From: Metallosphaera tengchongensis
Lineage (GTDB): Archaea; Thermoproteota; Thermoprotei_A; Sulfolobales; Sulfolobaceae
Assembly (NCBI RefSeq): GCF_013343295.1
Contig: NZ_CP049074.1
Location: 1,283,501-1,347,500 of the forward strand
DNA: 64,000 bases
Reading direction: 5' to 3'
Part shown: one piece after another, positions 52,666 through 61,433 of the stretch
Position numbering within the stretch: position 1 is the first letter of the stretch
Layout of the letters: every line of letters starts with the position of its first letter
Notes under the pieces: model-generated
Database searches by the model: none
Told to the model about the DNA's origin: nothing
Seen by the model: only the letters and a program-made list of their open reading frames with translations
Program-made: the position numbers and the translations under genes

Positions 52666-53052
52666 TTAACGGAAACCGTTGACAACGGCTGGCTCTAAAG
52701 CCTTCACCACAGATACTATCGCATCCTGGTCCTTAACAGCTATCGGTAAGGGAAAGGCGTCGACTCCTCCAAGGTACTTGAAAAGTAATGCTTTCCCTTC
52801 CATCACAGGCATTGAAGCCTCAGGACCTACGTTCCCGAGACCTAAGACCCTAGTACCATCGGTCACTATTCCAACGGAGTTCCACCTACTGGTCAGCTGG
52901 AAACTCTTCTCCCTGTCCTTGGAGATCTCTTTAACCACTTCCGCCACGCCAGGAGTATAAACAACAGAAAAGTCGTCATAACTGTTCACTGGGACCTTTG
53001 GAAGTATCTGAATCTTCCCCTGATATTTTAAAGAAACTTCCACGGAATTCAT
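52666..53052 (-). pseudogene. Malic enzyme, N-terminal fragment
   Basis: 128 codons. [63 protein letters not shown]-type sequence and [10 protein letters not shown] are the N-terminal domain of NAD(P)-dependent malic enzyme (malate to pyruvate and CO2). The frame ends at [11 protein letters not shown]; normal enzymes continue from LEP with FGGINLEDI and the NAD domain. The final few residues come from the inserted element. No active enzyme can be made from this locus. Confidence 0.85.
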
Positions 53053-53669
53053 AATGATAGACCGGCAAGTGCAAATTTAACTTTTGCCTTTGACAACGTC
53101 ATGACAATGTCTTCATGAAATTCATGTGAGTGAACGTCAAATACGTTTTACCGTTTGCAGTCATTAACATCATCTTGATTAGGGAAAGTCGAAATAAACC
53201 GTTTATCTATTTACCCAGAAACTGAGAAATTTAATATCATTGAAGCGAATTTCTTTATCTAATAATCCCAATTCTTATGAACTACACGTCAAATTATAAC
53301 TAGCGTAAAAGCATGGATCAACTAAGGTTAACGTACCACAACATACCCTATTTGAACGTAAAGATCAAGTTTAGGCTTGAATAAATTTTCTAGTCCAAGG
53401 GTTCTAGGTTAAAGAATTTTCAACATACTACAACTGATGATGCCTCAAATCTCCTTGGTTGTCATGCAACTTGTTACTAAGGACTTGCCATTTTTTTCTA
53501 AGAAAACCCTTAAACTATTGTGGATTTTCCCTTATAGTTGGCCAAAAACTTGTATTTTTCTTAAACTATATGGGGACTGTTTTAATGCTACTATAACTCT
53601 TACCTTAAGAATATTGCAGAATTTTTGTAAAAATATAAATATTGCCTCGGCATAATATATCATGGGAAA
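53053..53669. other. Gene-free stretch before the por operon
   Basis: 617 bp, A/T-rich. A frame at 53437-53655 lacks protein-like composition and I do not accept it. AAAAATATAAATATT at about 53628-53642 is the probable TATA region for the por operon, about 30 bp before ATG 53670. Confidence 0.5.
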
Positions 53670-54767
53670 ATGGCGCATGGAGAAGACGTAAAATACGTAG
53701 AGATAACGTACAGGGGAATATTCCAGAAGAGGTTGGCGAAATACATCGCTGAGGGACTAGTTTACATGGCGAGAGAAATGGGAAGGTCAGCCGTGTCTTT
53801 CGGAAGGTATGGGGACTCTCCTGAGAGGAATGGAGTTCCAGCCAAGTATTACGTAGCTCTGGGATCCCTAAACGAGGAGGAGCTAATAGGATACTCCACC
53901 AGGGTTGAACCGGAAACTGTTGACGTTATAGTGGTCCTAGATGATACCCTGCTTAAGGGAGTAGAGTCCTGGGCCTGGCAGGGCGTACAACCGATTAACC
54001 TCAAGTTGAAGGAAGGCGGAGCTATGATTGTTACGTCAACTAGAAACTTGGAGGAACTTGTGAAGGTAACCCCTGCCAAGGAGTTCAGGTGGGACATGGG
54101 CAGGATTAACGTGGAGAAATCGTTCTCAGGTCTATGGGCGTTCAAGGATGACATGACAATGGAGAGGGTGTGGGGAGCCATAGCTAAAATGAGACCTGAC
54201 ATAGTGGATCTCGAACATGTCAGGACATACGTCAAGGAACACAAGAAGGACAGGGTAAATGAGAGGCTAAGCGCTGTCGAAGAGGCCTACGAGACCCTTG
54301 TCGTTAAGAGCATGGCACCGAAAGAGGGAGCCGAGTTCAAGTACAGCCCACCTAGGTTACTCACCTGGCAGGAAATGATGGAGGGGGCTGCTGTGCCTGC
54401 CGTACCTAGAGGAGGGAGGAACGAACAATTTAAGAGGGGTACCACCAAGACAGAGAGGCCTACAGTTGATTTCGACACTTGTATAAAGTGTAAGCTGTGC
54501 TGGGTTTACTGCCCTGACGAGTGCTTTGATGAAACCAAGGACGGCTACTACGATATAGCATATGATTATTGCGTAGGGTGTGGAATATGCGCTGATGTTT
54601 GCCCAGTGAAGAACTGCATAGTCATGGTAAACGAGGGGAGGTTTAAGGATTACAGAAGGCCCTATGAGATGTGGAAGGAGGACAAGGTTGCGTACAAGTC
54701 CTGGTTAAAGCAAGTAAGAGAAGGAGGAGTAAAGGAGAGAGTAGTAGTTCCGGGGTTGGGAAGATGA
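53670..54767 (+). CDS. Pyruvate:ferredoxin oxidoreductase gamma-delta fusion
   Basis: 365 residues. The N-terminal half (about 8-190) is the gamma (catalytic accessory) domain with YRGIFQKRLAKYIAEG and VDVIVVLDDTLL. The C-terminal part is a 2[4Fe-4S] ferredoxin-type delta domain: CIKCKLCWVYCPDEC and CVGCGICADVCPVKNC. In many archaea gamma and delta are separate genes, so this is a fusion. It overlaps the alpha gene by ATGA. Confidence 0.85.
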   Translation: MAHGEDVKYVEITYRGIFQKRLAKYIAEGLVYMAREMGRSAVSFGRYGDSPERNGVPAKYYVALGSLNEEELIGYSTRVEPETVDVIVVLDDTLLKGVESWAWQGVQPINLKLKEGGAMIVTSTRNLEELVKVTPAKEFRWDMGRINVEKSFSGLWAFKDDMTMERVWGAIAKMRPDIVDLEHVRTYVKEHKKDRVNERLSAVEEAYETLVVKSMAPKEGAEFKYSPPRLLTWQEMMEGAAVPAVPRGGRNEQFKRGTTKTERPTVDFDTCIKCKLCWVYCPDECFDETKDGYYDIAYDYCVGCGICADVCPVKNCIVMVNEGRFKDYRRPYEMWKEDKVAYKSWLKQVREGGVKERVVVPGLGR

Positions 54768-56002
54768 CTGAGCTAGTTCAGAAGGAGATTCTTCTAAACG
54801 GAACGCAAGCAGTCGCCTATGCCGCTATGTATGCGGATGTAGACGTAACAGCTGCGTATCCCATAAGGCCATATACAGAGGTTATGGACACCATTTCAAA
54901 ACTAATTGCAGATGGCCAGCTAGATGCGGAATTCATTGTGGCCGAAGGGGAACACGGACAGTTCGAGATAGTTAAGCATGCATCCCTCACTGGAGCTAGG
55001 ACTCTGGTGGGAACCAGCGGTGTAGGTTGGCTCTACGGAATGGAGGCGATTGTAGTCACAGCCACAGATAGAGCACCTGTAGTTGCTGTAATAGGTAACA
55101 GAGCGTTGGACGATCCAGGAGCGTACGGTGTAGAGCACAACGACGCCTTAATGGTTAGGGATGTAGGCTGGCTTCTGGTGTGGGTCGACACAGCTCAGGA
55201 GGCTTTCGATACGGCTCTAATAGCCTATAGGGTTGGAGAGGATAGTAGAGTCTTAATGCCTGTGGGGGTTTCCATGGACGGTGGATTTCTAACCCACTCT
55301 GAACAGATAGTTAGGCTACCTCCTAGGGAGTTGGTAAAGGACTTCCTTCCAGCATACAACAGGGGAAAATACTTAGTCCATCCTGACAATCCAATATCCG
55401 TTGCACCACAAGTGAACGAAGATTGGGTAAGTGAGATAAGGAGACAGCACGACGAAGGCATGGAAAGGGCCAGGACAGTCATCTCCGAGGCGTACGAATC
55501 GTTCAAGAAGGTATTTGGACGTTATCCAGGAACCACGAGAGACATTAAGATGTTTGAGAATCCATTCGTTGAACCCTATATGACAGATGACGCAGAAGTC
55601 ATTCTTGTGGGAATGGGGACAGTGTCGAAGCCCATAAAGGTGGCCATTAACAAAATGAGGGAACAGGGAATAAAGGTAGGAATGTTGAGAATAAGGTGGT
55701 TCAGACCATTCCCTACTCAGGAGGTCATGAAGTATCTATCCGGAGCTAAAGTTGTCTGCGTTGTGGATAGGGACTATTCCCTGGGTTCCCCTTTCAGAGG
55801 CGGAGTGGTCTATCATGAAGTGAGATCCTCCCTCTACGATTTAGACGAGAGACCTAAGATCCTAAGCTTCATAGGTGGGCTAGGCGGAAGGGAAATAACC
55901 GTCCAGGACGCTGAGAAGGTTATAAAGATAGGCTTGGAAGCGAGGGATACTCCAATAACAAGGCACACCTATTGGATTAACGTGAGGGGGGATCCCTGGT
56001 AA
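54764..56002 (+). CDS. porA: Pyruvate:ferredoxin oxidoreductase alpha subunit
   Basis: 412 residues from ATG 54764 (an upstream extension to 54671 lies in the gamma-delta gene and is not real). NGTQAVAYAAMYADVDVTAAYPIRPYTEV at the start, VAEGEHGQFEIVKHASLTGA, and the late VKVGMLRIRWFRPFP region (here IKVGMLRIRWFRPFP) are typical. It forms the pyrimidine domain of the TPP site with beta. Reversible conversion of pyruvate, CoA and oxidised ferredoxin to acetyl-CoA, CO2 and reduced ferredoxin. Confidence 0.9.
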   Translation: MTELVQKEILLNGTQAVAYAAMYADVDVTAAYPIRPYTEVMDTISKLIADGQLDAEFIVAEGEHGQFEIVKHASLTGARTLVGTSGVGWLYGMEAIVVTATDRAPVVAVIGNRALDDPGAYGVEHNDALMVRDVGWLLVWVDTAQEAFDTALIAYRVGEDSRVLMPVGVSMDGGFLTHSEQIVRLPPRELVKDFLPAYNRGKYLVHPDNPISVAPQVNEDWVSEIRRQHDEGMERARTVISEAYESFKKVFGRYPGTTRDIKMFENPFVEPYMTDDAEVILVGMGTVSKPIKVAINKMREQGIKVGMLRIRWFRPFPTQEVMKYLSGAKVVCVVDRDYSLGSPFRGGVVYHEVRSSLYDLDERPKILSFIGGLGGREITVQDAEKVIKIGLEARDTPITRHTYWINVRGDPW

Positions 56003-56020
56003 TTATGGGGGTGAATTCAC

Positions 56021-57022
56021 GTGAGTCAGGCAGAAAAAGAGGAAAAAATGTATAAATCTATCATAAAAACGATGAAAGACGTCCCGCTGGAGGAATTTTA
56101 TACGTCAGGTCACAGGACCTGCCAGGGATGCGAGTCCGCTATGGTGATGAGGTATCTAGCTAAGGTTGCCGGCCCTAGAACCATAGTGGTCGGTGCAACA
56201 GGGTGTATGTATGTAGCCAACACCACATATTATACTACGTCATGGGTGGTACCTTGGGTGCACACTCAGTTGGGTGGATCTGGTGCAGCAGCCTTGGGTA
56301 CATCAGCAGCCCTTAGAGCCTTAATGAGGAAGGGTAAAATTAAGGAGGAACCCATCAACGTAATAGTGTTCTGCGGAGACCTGGGGTGCGCAGACATGGG
56401 TCTGTCTGGAGTATCCAATGCTATGACATATGACTATAACTTACTCATAGTGCTCTACGACAATGAGTCCTCGGCAAACACCGACATCCAGGAGACCAGT
56501 ATGACGCCATACGGAGCACAAACATCCTTCAGCAGACCGGGTACAGCCAGAAGGATCATGAAGAGAAGATGGAAGAAAAGCGTAGTCCCCATGATAATTG
56601 CAGGACACCGAAACATTAGATACGCTGCAACTACCACACCTGCTTATCCATTGGATACGATGAACAAAATAAAGAAGGCCTTAGAGATAGGAGGACCAAC
56701 GTTCATACACTCACTAGATCCCTGTCCAAAAGGATGGGATTACGATCCAATGTACTCTCACGAGTTGGGAACGCTATCTGTGGAGACTGGCTTATGGCCT
56801 CTATACGAATTTGTGGACGGTAAGCTCATCTATAACGAACCTACAAAGGGTATAGTAGAGGGCAGGGTGAAGAGAAAGCCCGTAAGGGAGTATCTGGAAA
56901 AGCAGGGTAGGTTCTCCCACTTTACTGAAGAGGACTATGAATATTTCCAGAAGATGGTCGATGAGATGTACACCTCATGGGAAATACCAGGTGTGATGCC
57001 AATTAAGTCGGTAATAAAGTAA
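56021..57022 (+). CDS. porB: Pyruvate:ferredoxin oxidoreductase beta subunit
   Basis: 333 residues. TCQGCESAM and ATGCMYV near the N terminus give the iron-sulfur cysteines, with Cys231 (LDPCPKGW) as the fourth. FCGDLGCADMGLSG and VLYDNESSANTDIQ form the TPP/Mg motif. GTG start at 56021. Last gene of the por operon. In autotrophic Sulfolobales the enzyme can also fix CO2 on acetyl-CoA. Confidence 0.9.
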   Translation: MSQAEKEEKMYKSIIKTMKDVPLEEFYTSGHRTCQGCESAMVMRYLAKVAGPRTIVVGATGCMYVANTTYYTTSWVVPWVHTQLGGSGAAALGTSAALRALMRKGKIKEEPINVIVFCGDLGCADMGLSGVSNAMTYDYNLLIVLYDNESSANTDIQETSMTPYGAQTSFSRPGTARRIMKRRWKKSVVPMIIAGHRNIRYAATTTPAYPLDTMNKIKKALEIGGPTFIHSLDPCPKGWDYDPMYSHELGTLSVETGLWPLYEFVDGKLIYNEPTKGIVEGRVKRKPVREYLEKQGRFSHFTEEDYEYFQKMVDEMYTSWEIPGVMPIKSVIK

Positions 57023-57110
57023 ACAGAATAATATCAAATAAATTTTTAAGTTATATTTTATTTTATCTTTGTTCAAAAGCTTTTAATTGGGGAGTAATTT
57101 TACCTCCATT

Positions 57111-58229
57111 ATGAGGAGAGAAAATTTCATTATAATAGGATTTGTGACGATGTGCTTTAACTCACTATACCAGTACTCTTGGAACGCTCTCGAGCCACTT
57201 CTTAAGGCGGGTTTTAACGCCTCTCTAGTACAGATTTCCTTAGGATTTACTCTGTTTAGCATCTTCTCCTCCTTTTTTCAGCCAATAGGGGGACATTTCG
57301 CTGACAAAAACGGACCGAGGACGATAGGAATTATAGCTTCTGTTCTAGCCTCGTTGGGTTTCCTTGGAACTTACCTTTCCCCAACCATTTTATCGTTTTA
57401 CGCATTTTGGTCCATAGGTAGTATAGGTGAGGGAATACTTTATGGGATAGCCGCCAACCTGGCTATAAAATGGTTTCTTGATAGGATGGGCTTCGCAACA
57501 GGTTTGGTTTCCATGGGATTTGGGCTTGGTTCGGTGATCGCAAATCCCCTTATCCTCTACGTAAATAACTATAGAGTGGTGACATTGACCATAGGGATAG
57601 CTGAGCTTGTCGTAATAACTTCACTCATGTTCCTCTCCTCATATCCTAAGTCAACCGGAGGGAGACCACCCGGAAAGGTGATCTTCAGCTCTAAGTTTTG
57701 GCTAATATACGTCTCCTTCGTCGGAGCCGTTATTCCTCTAACAACACTGTCTTCCCAGTTGGCTGTCCTGGGGGAGTCGTTACCCCATACCGAATTGGTC
57801 ACTTTAATTTCGATTTTCCCGTTACTCAGTGGTGTCATGAGACCATTTTTTGGGAGAATAGCGGACCGAGTGGGAATAGTCAGGACCACGTTGATCCTCA
57901 ACACGATCCTGACATTGGGATCGGTTCTCCTTCTGTTAAAGGAGATCGCGATCTCCTCCATTTTAATTGGTTTCGCTGGAGGTTCAATGATAACCCTATA
58001 CTTCAATGTCGCAGGAGAGATATTTGGAACCAGATTCTCTACAGTTAACAGTGGAATTCTTTACACTGGAAAGGCGTTGGGAGGAGTGCTAGGTAGCACT
58101 CTCTTCGCCATCCTATATTCGATAAATTCAGAAATTTCTGATATCTACCTAGTCCTCACTGCTTTTATAGGAGTTCTTGCCCTTCTGCCCGTCTTTCCAA
58201 GTCGAGGAGGGAAGAGCTTACGGGGTTAA
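57111..58229 (+). CDS. MFS transporter, OFA-like
   Basis: 372 residues from ATG 57111 (TTG 57087 would add eight). Twelve membrane segments. GGHFADKNGPRTIGI after helix 2 and GRIADRVGIVRTTL in the second half are MFS signatures; SIGEGILYGIAANLAIKWF is typical of the oxalate/formate antiporter group. Substrate probably a small carboxylate. Confidence 0.75.
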   Translation: MRRENFIIIGFVTMCFNSLYQYSWNALEPLLKAGFNASLVQISLGFTLFSIFSSFFQPIGGHFADKNGPRTIGIIASVLASLGFLGTYLSPTILSFYAFWSIGSIGEGILYGIAANLAIKWFLDRMGFATGLVSMGFGLGSVIANPLILYVNNYRVVTLTIGIAELVVITSLMFLSSYPKSTGGRPPGKVIFSSKFWLIYVSFVGAVIPLTTLSSQLAVLGESLPHTELVTLISIFPLLSGVMRPFFGRIADRVGIVRTTLILNTILTLGSVLLLLKEIAISSILIGFAGGSMITLYFNVAGEIFGTRFSTVNSGILYTGKALGGVLGSTLFAILYSINSEISDIYLVLTAFIGVLALLPVFPSRGGKSLRG

Positions 58230-58569
58230 TGATACCATTAATTCGTCCTCTGGGGGAACCTAAATTGATGGAAAAAGCACCATAAGTCTCTAGGTTTTTC
58301 CAGCAGCACCTGGCTAAAACTCACACGGTTAATTTTTTTGCAAAGACCTAGTTCACATGTTAACGAGATTCTAGATATTCCACTGGGGCATTAATCTAAA
58401 ATTTAGTCATTTTACAATTCGCCCTCAAATGATATTGCCTATTATAATTATAGATTTAACGTTAATATGAACCTTATGCAACTGTTTAATGTTCTTATAT
58501 TATAAAATCTTAAGAGATTTAGGTAACTATCGTTTCCAAAGATATTTATTAGGTATACACGATAATAAA
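58230..58569. other. Gene-free promoter stretch
   Basis: 340 bp between two transporter genes; A/T-rich with several TATA-like elements near 58495-58550. No gene seen. Confidence 0.45.
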
Positions 58570-60078
58570 ATGGAAAAAATGGTAGAAAGTAGTAGATTTA
58601 GATCCCCTTACGGGGAATACACAATAGTGGTAGATAGCGCAGGGAGAAAGTATAGGGTAGGGGAGGATGTAAAGGACATAACGAAGAAGATATTGGGCTA
58701 TCCAGTAGGCAGGAGGCTACTGCTTCTGGGCGCTTGGATGTCATTCTTCTTTGGGAGCGTGTTAGAGTATGGGTGGGGAACAGCATCAACTACTGTTATC
58801 TCTCATTACGGTTGGTCACTGGCTGAGGGGTTCTTCAACTACACGGCTTATGTATTTTTCCAAGCCACAATATGCGCAACTATTTTCCAATGGCTCAGGG
58901 AGAGGGGTCTAATAAGTCTAAGGAGATCTCTACTCTTCGGTGGAGCAATGTTAATGGTAGCTTACTACCTCTTCGCTAACTCCTTTCAGCCTTGGATAGC
59001 TTATGCTGGATATGCAGCTATAGGTGGTATCGGAGCTGGATTAGGTTACGCTACTGGAGGTGCTATCGTAAACAAATGGTTCCCAGAGAAAAGAGGATGG
59101 AGGCTAGGGCTTGCCAACGGCGCGTGGGCTTATGGGGCCGTCCCTTACATTTTATTATATATATTTGCATTTAACCAGAGCGACTTCCAGACTATTCTGT
59201 ATATTACGGGTCTTACCATAGGAATAGGTCTAATGATAGCAGGACTAATTGTAGCTGATCCACCCAAGTATTGGTGGCCAAAGAACGTAGATCCCATAGC
59301 GGCAAGAGAGGCGAAGTTAAAGTCAAGGGAGCTAAAGGCAAATCCGCCAGCTGTAGCCCAGTGGACAGCTAGAGAGATGCTGGCTACACCTCAGGGTAAA
59401 GCTCAGATGATCTCGTTCACGCTTGCCTTAGCTGCATCTCTGTTCAATGTGTCCTTCTATGCACCCTTCGGAGCTGCCATGGGATTCGGGGGAGGTATAG
59501 CGTTTGCTGTGGGTGCTGCTGGTTTTGCCCTAACTGACGGTCTTGGAAGGCCTACTCAAGGATTTATTTCAAGTATCATAGGTAGAAGAAAGGCTCTAAC
59601 TATATTCTACTCATTTATGGGGTTGGGAGGCTTAGGTGTACTTTACGCAGGTCTTGCTCACATTGCTTGGCTCTGGGCAATATTGGCTGTAGCGACGGGT
59701 GCTGTGTCCGGTGCATGTTTCGTTTTCGACTGGTTAGTAATAGCAGACTACTTCGGTGAGAACTACATTGGGAGAAACTGGAGCATCCCATATGCACTAA
59801 AAGTAGTTGGAGGGGCTTTCGGTGGAATTATTGCCGCTGTCATCCTAACTCTAGTCTCTGGTGGAACGTGGGCTGACGTAGTCACTAGCGCCCCAATAAC
59901 CATAACAAACTTCGCTTGGTCTGTGGTGTTCTGGATTGGCGCGGCTTTCTCTTTGATAGCTGCGGCCTTAGTGTTCTTCGTTGAGAAACCTCCAACACTG
60001 GAGCAATACATTAAAGTCAGGCAAAAGCTCGGAGAGCCAATACCTCCTGAAATCCAACAAAGAGTGAAAGGAGGTTAA
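58570..60078 (+). CDS. OFA-family MFS transporter
   Basis: 502 residues from ATG 58570; an upstream ATG at 58489 would add 27 residues of low credibility. An N-terminal soluble stretch of about 45 residues, then twelve membrane segments with YAAIGGIGAGLGYATGGAIVNKWFPEKRGW, the signature of oxalate/formate antiporter-type MFS. The long cytoplasmic loop holds ARE(A)KLKSRELKANPP. Paired with a small membrane protein downstream (5 bp). Probable substrate: a carboxylate. Confidence 0.8.
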   Translation: MEKMVESSRFRSPYGEYTIVVDSAGRKYRVGEDVKDITKKILGYPVGRRLLLLGAWMSFFFGSVLEYGWGTASTTVISHYGWSLAEGFFNYTAYVFFQATICATIFQWLRERGLISLRRSLLFGGAMLMVAYYLFANSFQPWIAYAGYAAIGGIGAGLGYATGGAIVNKWFPEKRGWRLGLANGAWAYGAVPYILLYIFAFNQSDFQTILYITGLTIGIGLMIAGLIVADPPKYWWPKNVDPIAAREAKLKSRELKANPPAVAQWTAREMLATPQGKAQMISFTLALAASLFNVSFYAPFGAAMGFGGGIAFAVGAAGFALTDGLGRPTQGFISSIIGRRKALTIFYSFMGLGGLGVLYAGLAHIAWLWAILAVATGAVSGACFVFDWLVIADYFGENYIGRNWSIPYALKVVGGAFGGIIAAVILTLVSGGTWADVVTSAPITITNFAWSVVFWIGAAFSLIAAALVFFVEKPPTLEQYIKVRQKLGEPIPPEIQQRVKGG

Positions 60079-60083
60079 ATTAG

Positions 60084-60329
60084 ATGACCGAGAAAGATGA
60101 AGGGTACGTTATTCATAAAGGGCTCATAAACGTTTCAGATACTATAATCTATGTCCTAGGCTGGGTTATGCTACTTTTTGGTTTAGGTGTGGATGCAATA
60201 GGGGTTAACCTTCATTCGGCGCCTGTAGTTGCTGTAGGGATTGCCATAAACTGGGTGGGCATAATACTGGGCCTATTCAGCGGGGTTATAGGCAACAGGA
60301 AAATACCCGAAGGATATTCTGCTCATTGA
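60084..60329 (+). CDS. Small two-span membrane protein, transporter partner
   Basis: 81 residues, two membrane segments (about 18-42 and 47-69). It begins 5 bp after the OFA-type transporter and is therefore a likely accessory subunit. Family not recognised. Confidence 0.6.
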   Translation: MTEKDEGYVIHKGLINVSDTIIYVLGWVMLLFGLGVDAIGVNLHSAPVVAVGIAINWVGIILGLFSGVIGNRKIPEGYSAH

Positions 60330-60531
60330 TGTAGAGAATACTAAAATTATTAAAGATAAACTTTTTTCATTTTATATAAATGAAATCATATTTACCTTTT
60401 CACCGTTTCGCTACTTGTAAAAATTTTCAGCTGAGTCGATGGGTAGTTGCAGATTTATCCAATAATAATGGAATTCTTTTGAGAAAATATTAAGAAACTT
60501 TAATATGTGGAGGACAATATATTTATAATAT

Positions 60532-60990
60532 ATGCAAGATGGAAAGGTGGATGAAATTGACCTGAAAATCTTGGGCAGACTGAGGTACAACGCTAAGTAT
60601 ACCCTCACGGCGTTGTCTAAGGAAATAGGTCTACCTGTAAGTACCATAAGATATAGAATAAAGAAGCTCGAAGAAAACGAGATCATTAAGGGGTACGTCC
60701 CGCTTATTGATAGGCTCAATCTAGGTTACAAGGTCTCCATAGTCATGGAAATAGACGCTATTCCGAAGTACATGGACAAGGTAGTGAATGAGATATCTCA
60801 ATTCCCCTCCATAGTAAGGGTATACGGGATGGATAGCGGCCCTAGGCTGCACGTCCATGCAGTGTTTAAGGAAGAGGAGGAAGCTTACAGTTTTATCTCA
60901 AATAGACTATATAATATAAAGGGCATCAATTCAGTGGACACATCCAAGATCATTAGAAGGTACAAAATCGATCCATCAATACTTCTGTAG
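60532..60990 (+). CDS. Lrp/AsnC family regulator
   Basis: 152 residues. Winged helix: DLKILGRLRYNAKYTLTALSKEIG-type start, LPVSTIRYRIKKLEENEIIKGY; then a C-terminal RAM domain for effector binding and oligomers (IVMEIDAIP, GPRLHVHAVFKEEEEAY). ATG 60532 stands about 25 bp after a T/A-rich TATA region. Possible control of the flanking transporters or the thiolase operon. Confidence 0.88.
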   Translation: MQDGKVDEIDLKILGRLRYNAKYTLTALSKEIGLPVSTIRYRIKKLEENEIIKGYVPLIDRLNLGYKVSIVMEIDAIPKYMDKVVNEISQFPSIVRVYGMDSGPRLHVHAVFKEEEEAYSFISNRLYNIKGINSVDTSKIIRRYKIDPSILL

Positions 60991-61433
60991 TGAGATAAGA
61001 ATACGGGGTACGTACCTGCCTCAATGACAGAAGTCTTCTACTAAAAATTAATAGCCTTTAGGCTTTGATAAAAAGCGGTGTAGGAAACTTTTCCCTTCTC
61101 GTAGGAGAGAACGACAAACCTCGCCCTTTAGGGTGGGAAGAAGTCAGCTGTGAGTCTTGACCTTAAATGTTTCAATCACATTCAAATCCTTCTTCCAATC
61201 CCTAACTACATTCATGAGTTGATTCAGAGTCGGAAGAATTGATTTCAGAGAATGAGGAAAATGGGGAATAGGTGATCTCCTCACCTCCAAGTTAAAATCA
61301 ACTAGGATAGGAGCTTCTAGAGAGTTAAAACTTTTCTTCACTCCTGGACTTTAACATTTAAAATCTACATGAAAATCAAGCTATATAAATTATAAAGAAA
61401 ACATATATAGTTCCAATATGAAGATGGATAATC
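60991..61433. other. Gene-poor stretch with hairpin copy
   Basis: 443 bp. A hairpin lies at 61113-61147. On the minus strand at 61144-61341 there is a 65-codon frame with fair composition but no recognised family, possibly a remnant. TATA-like ATATAAATTATAAAG near 61382-61396 serves the thiolase gene. Confidence 0.45.
61113..61147 (+). repeat. GTCAG hairpin, solo IS-type right end
   Basis: GACAAACCTCGCCCTTTAGG then GTGGGAAGAAGTCAG, with core and terminus intact. Confidence 0.5.

Larger units (their letters stand above)
50796..52690 (-). mobile_element. IS607-type insertion element (dead TnpA, intact TnpB)
   Basis: About 1.9 kb between the two malic enzyme fragments. Order on the minus strand: left end, remnant of a serine recombinase TnpA with a MerR-like start, then an intact tnpB, then the right end. 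This gene pair defines IS607 (ISC1904-like in Sulfolobus). The right boundary (about 50796) is set by the end of identity with the solo fragment at 43194; the left boundary is only approximate, from loss of malic enzyme similarity. Confidence 0.75.

Noticed and set aside
53437-53655. 72-codon open frame before the por operon
   Set aside because: Composition is not protein-like (Phe/Leu/Lys-rich from A/T sequence), no start context, and it runs into the por promoter.
54671-54763. N-terminal extension of the por alpha gene
   Set aside because: It lies in the gamma-delta coding sequence; ATG 54764 forms a normal ATGA overlap.
57569-58006. 145-codon minus-strand frame opposite the OFA-like transporter
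   Set aside because: Antisense shadow of a clear membrane protein gene.
58551-58564. GGTATACACGA before the OFA-type transporter, similar to the GTATACG motif
   Set aside because: Two extra bases break the core, and a single weak match is expected by chance.
61144-61341. 65-codon minus-strand frame beside a hairpin copy
   Set aside because: No recognised family, no clear promoter; may be a remnant of an element.
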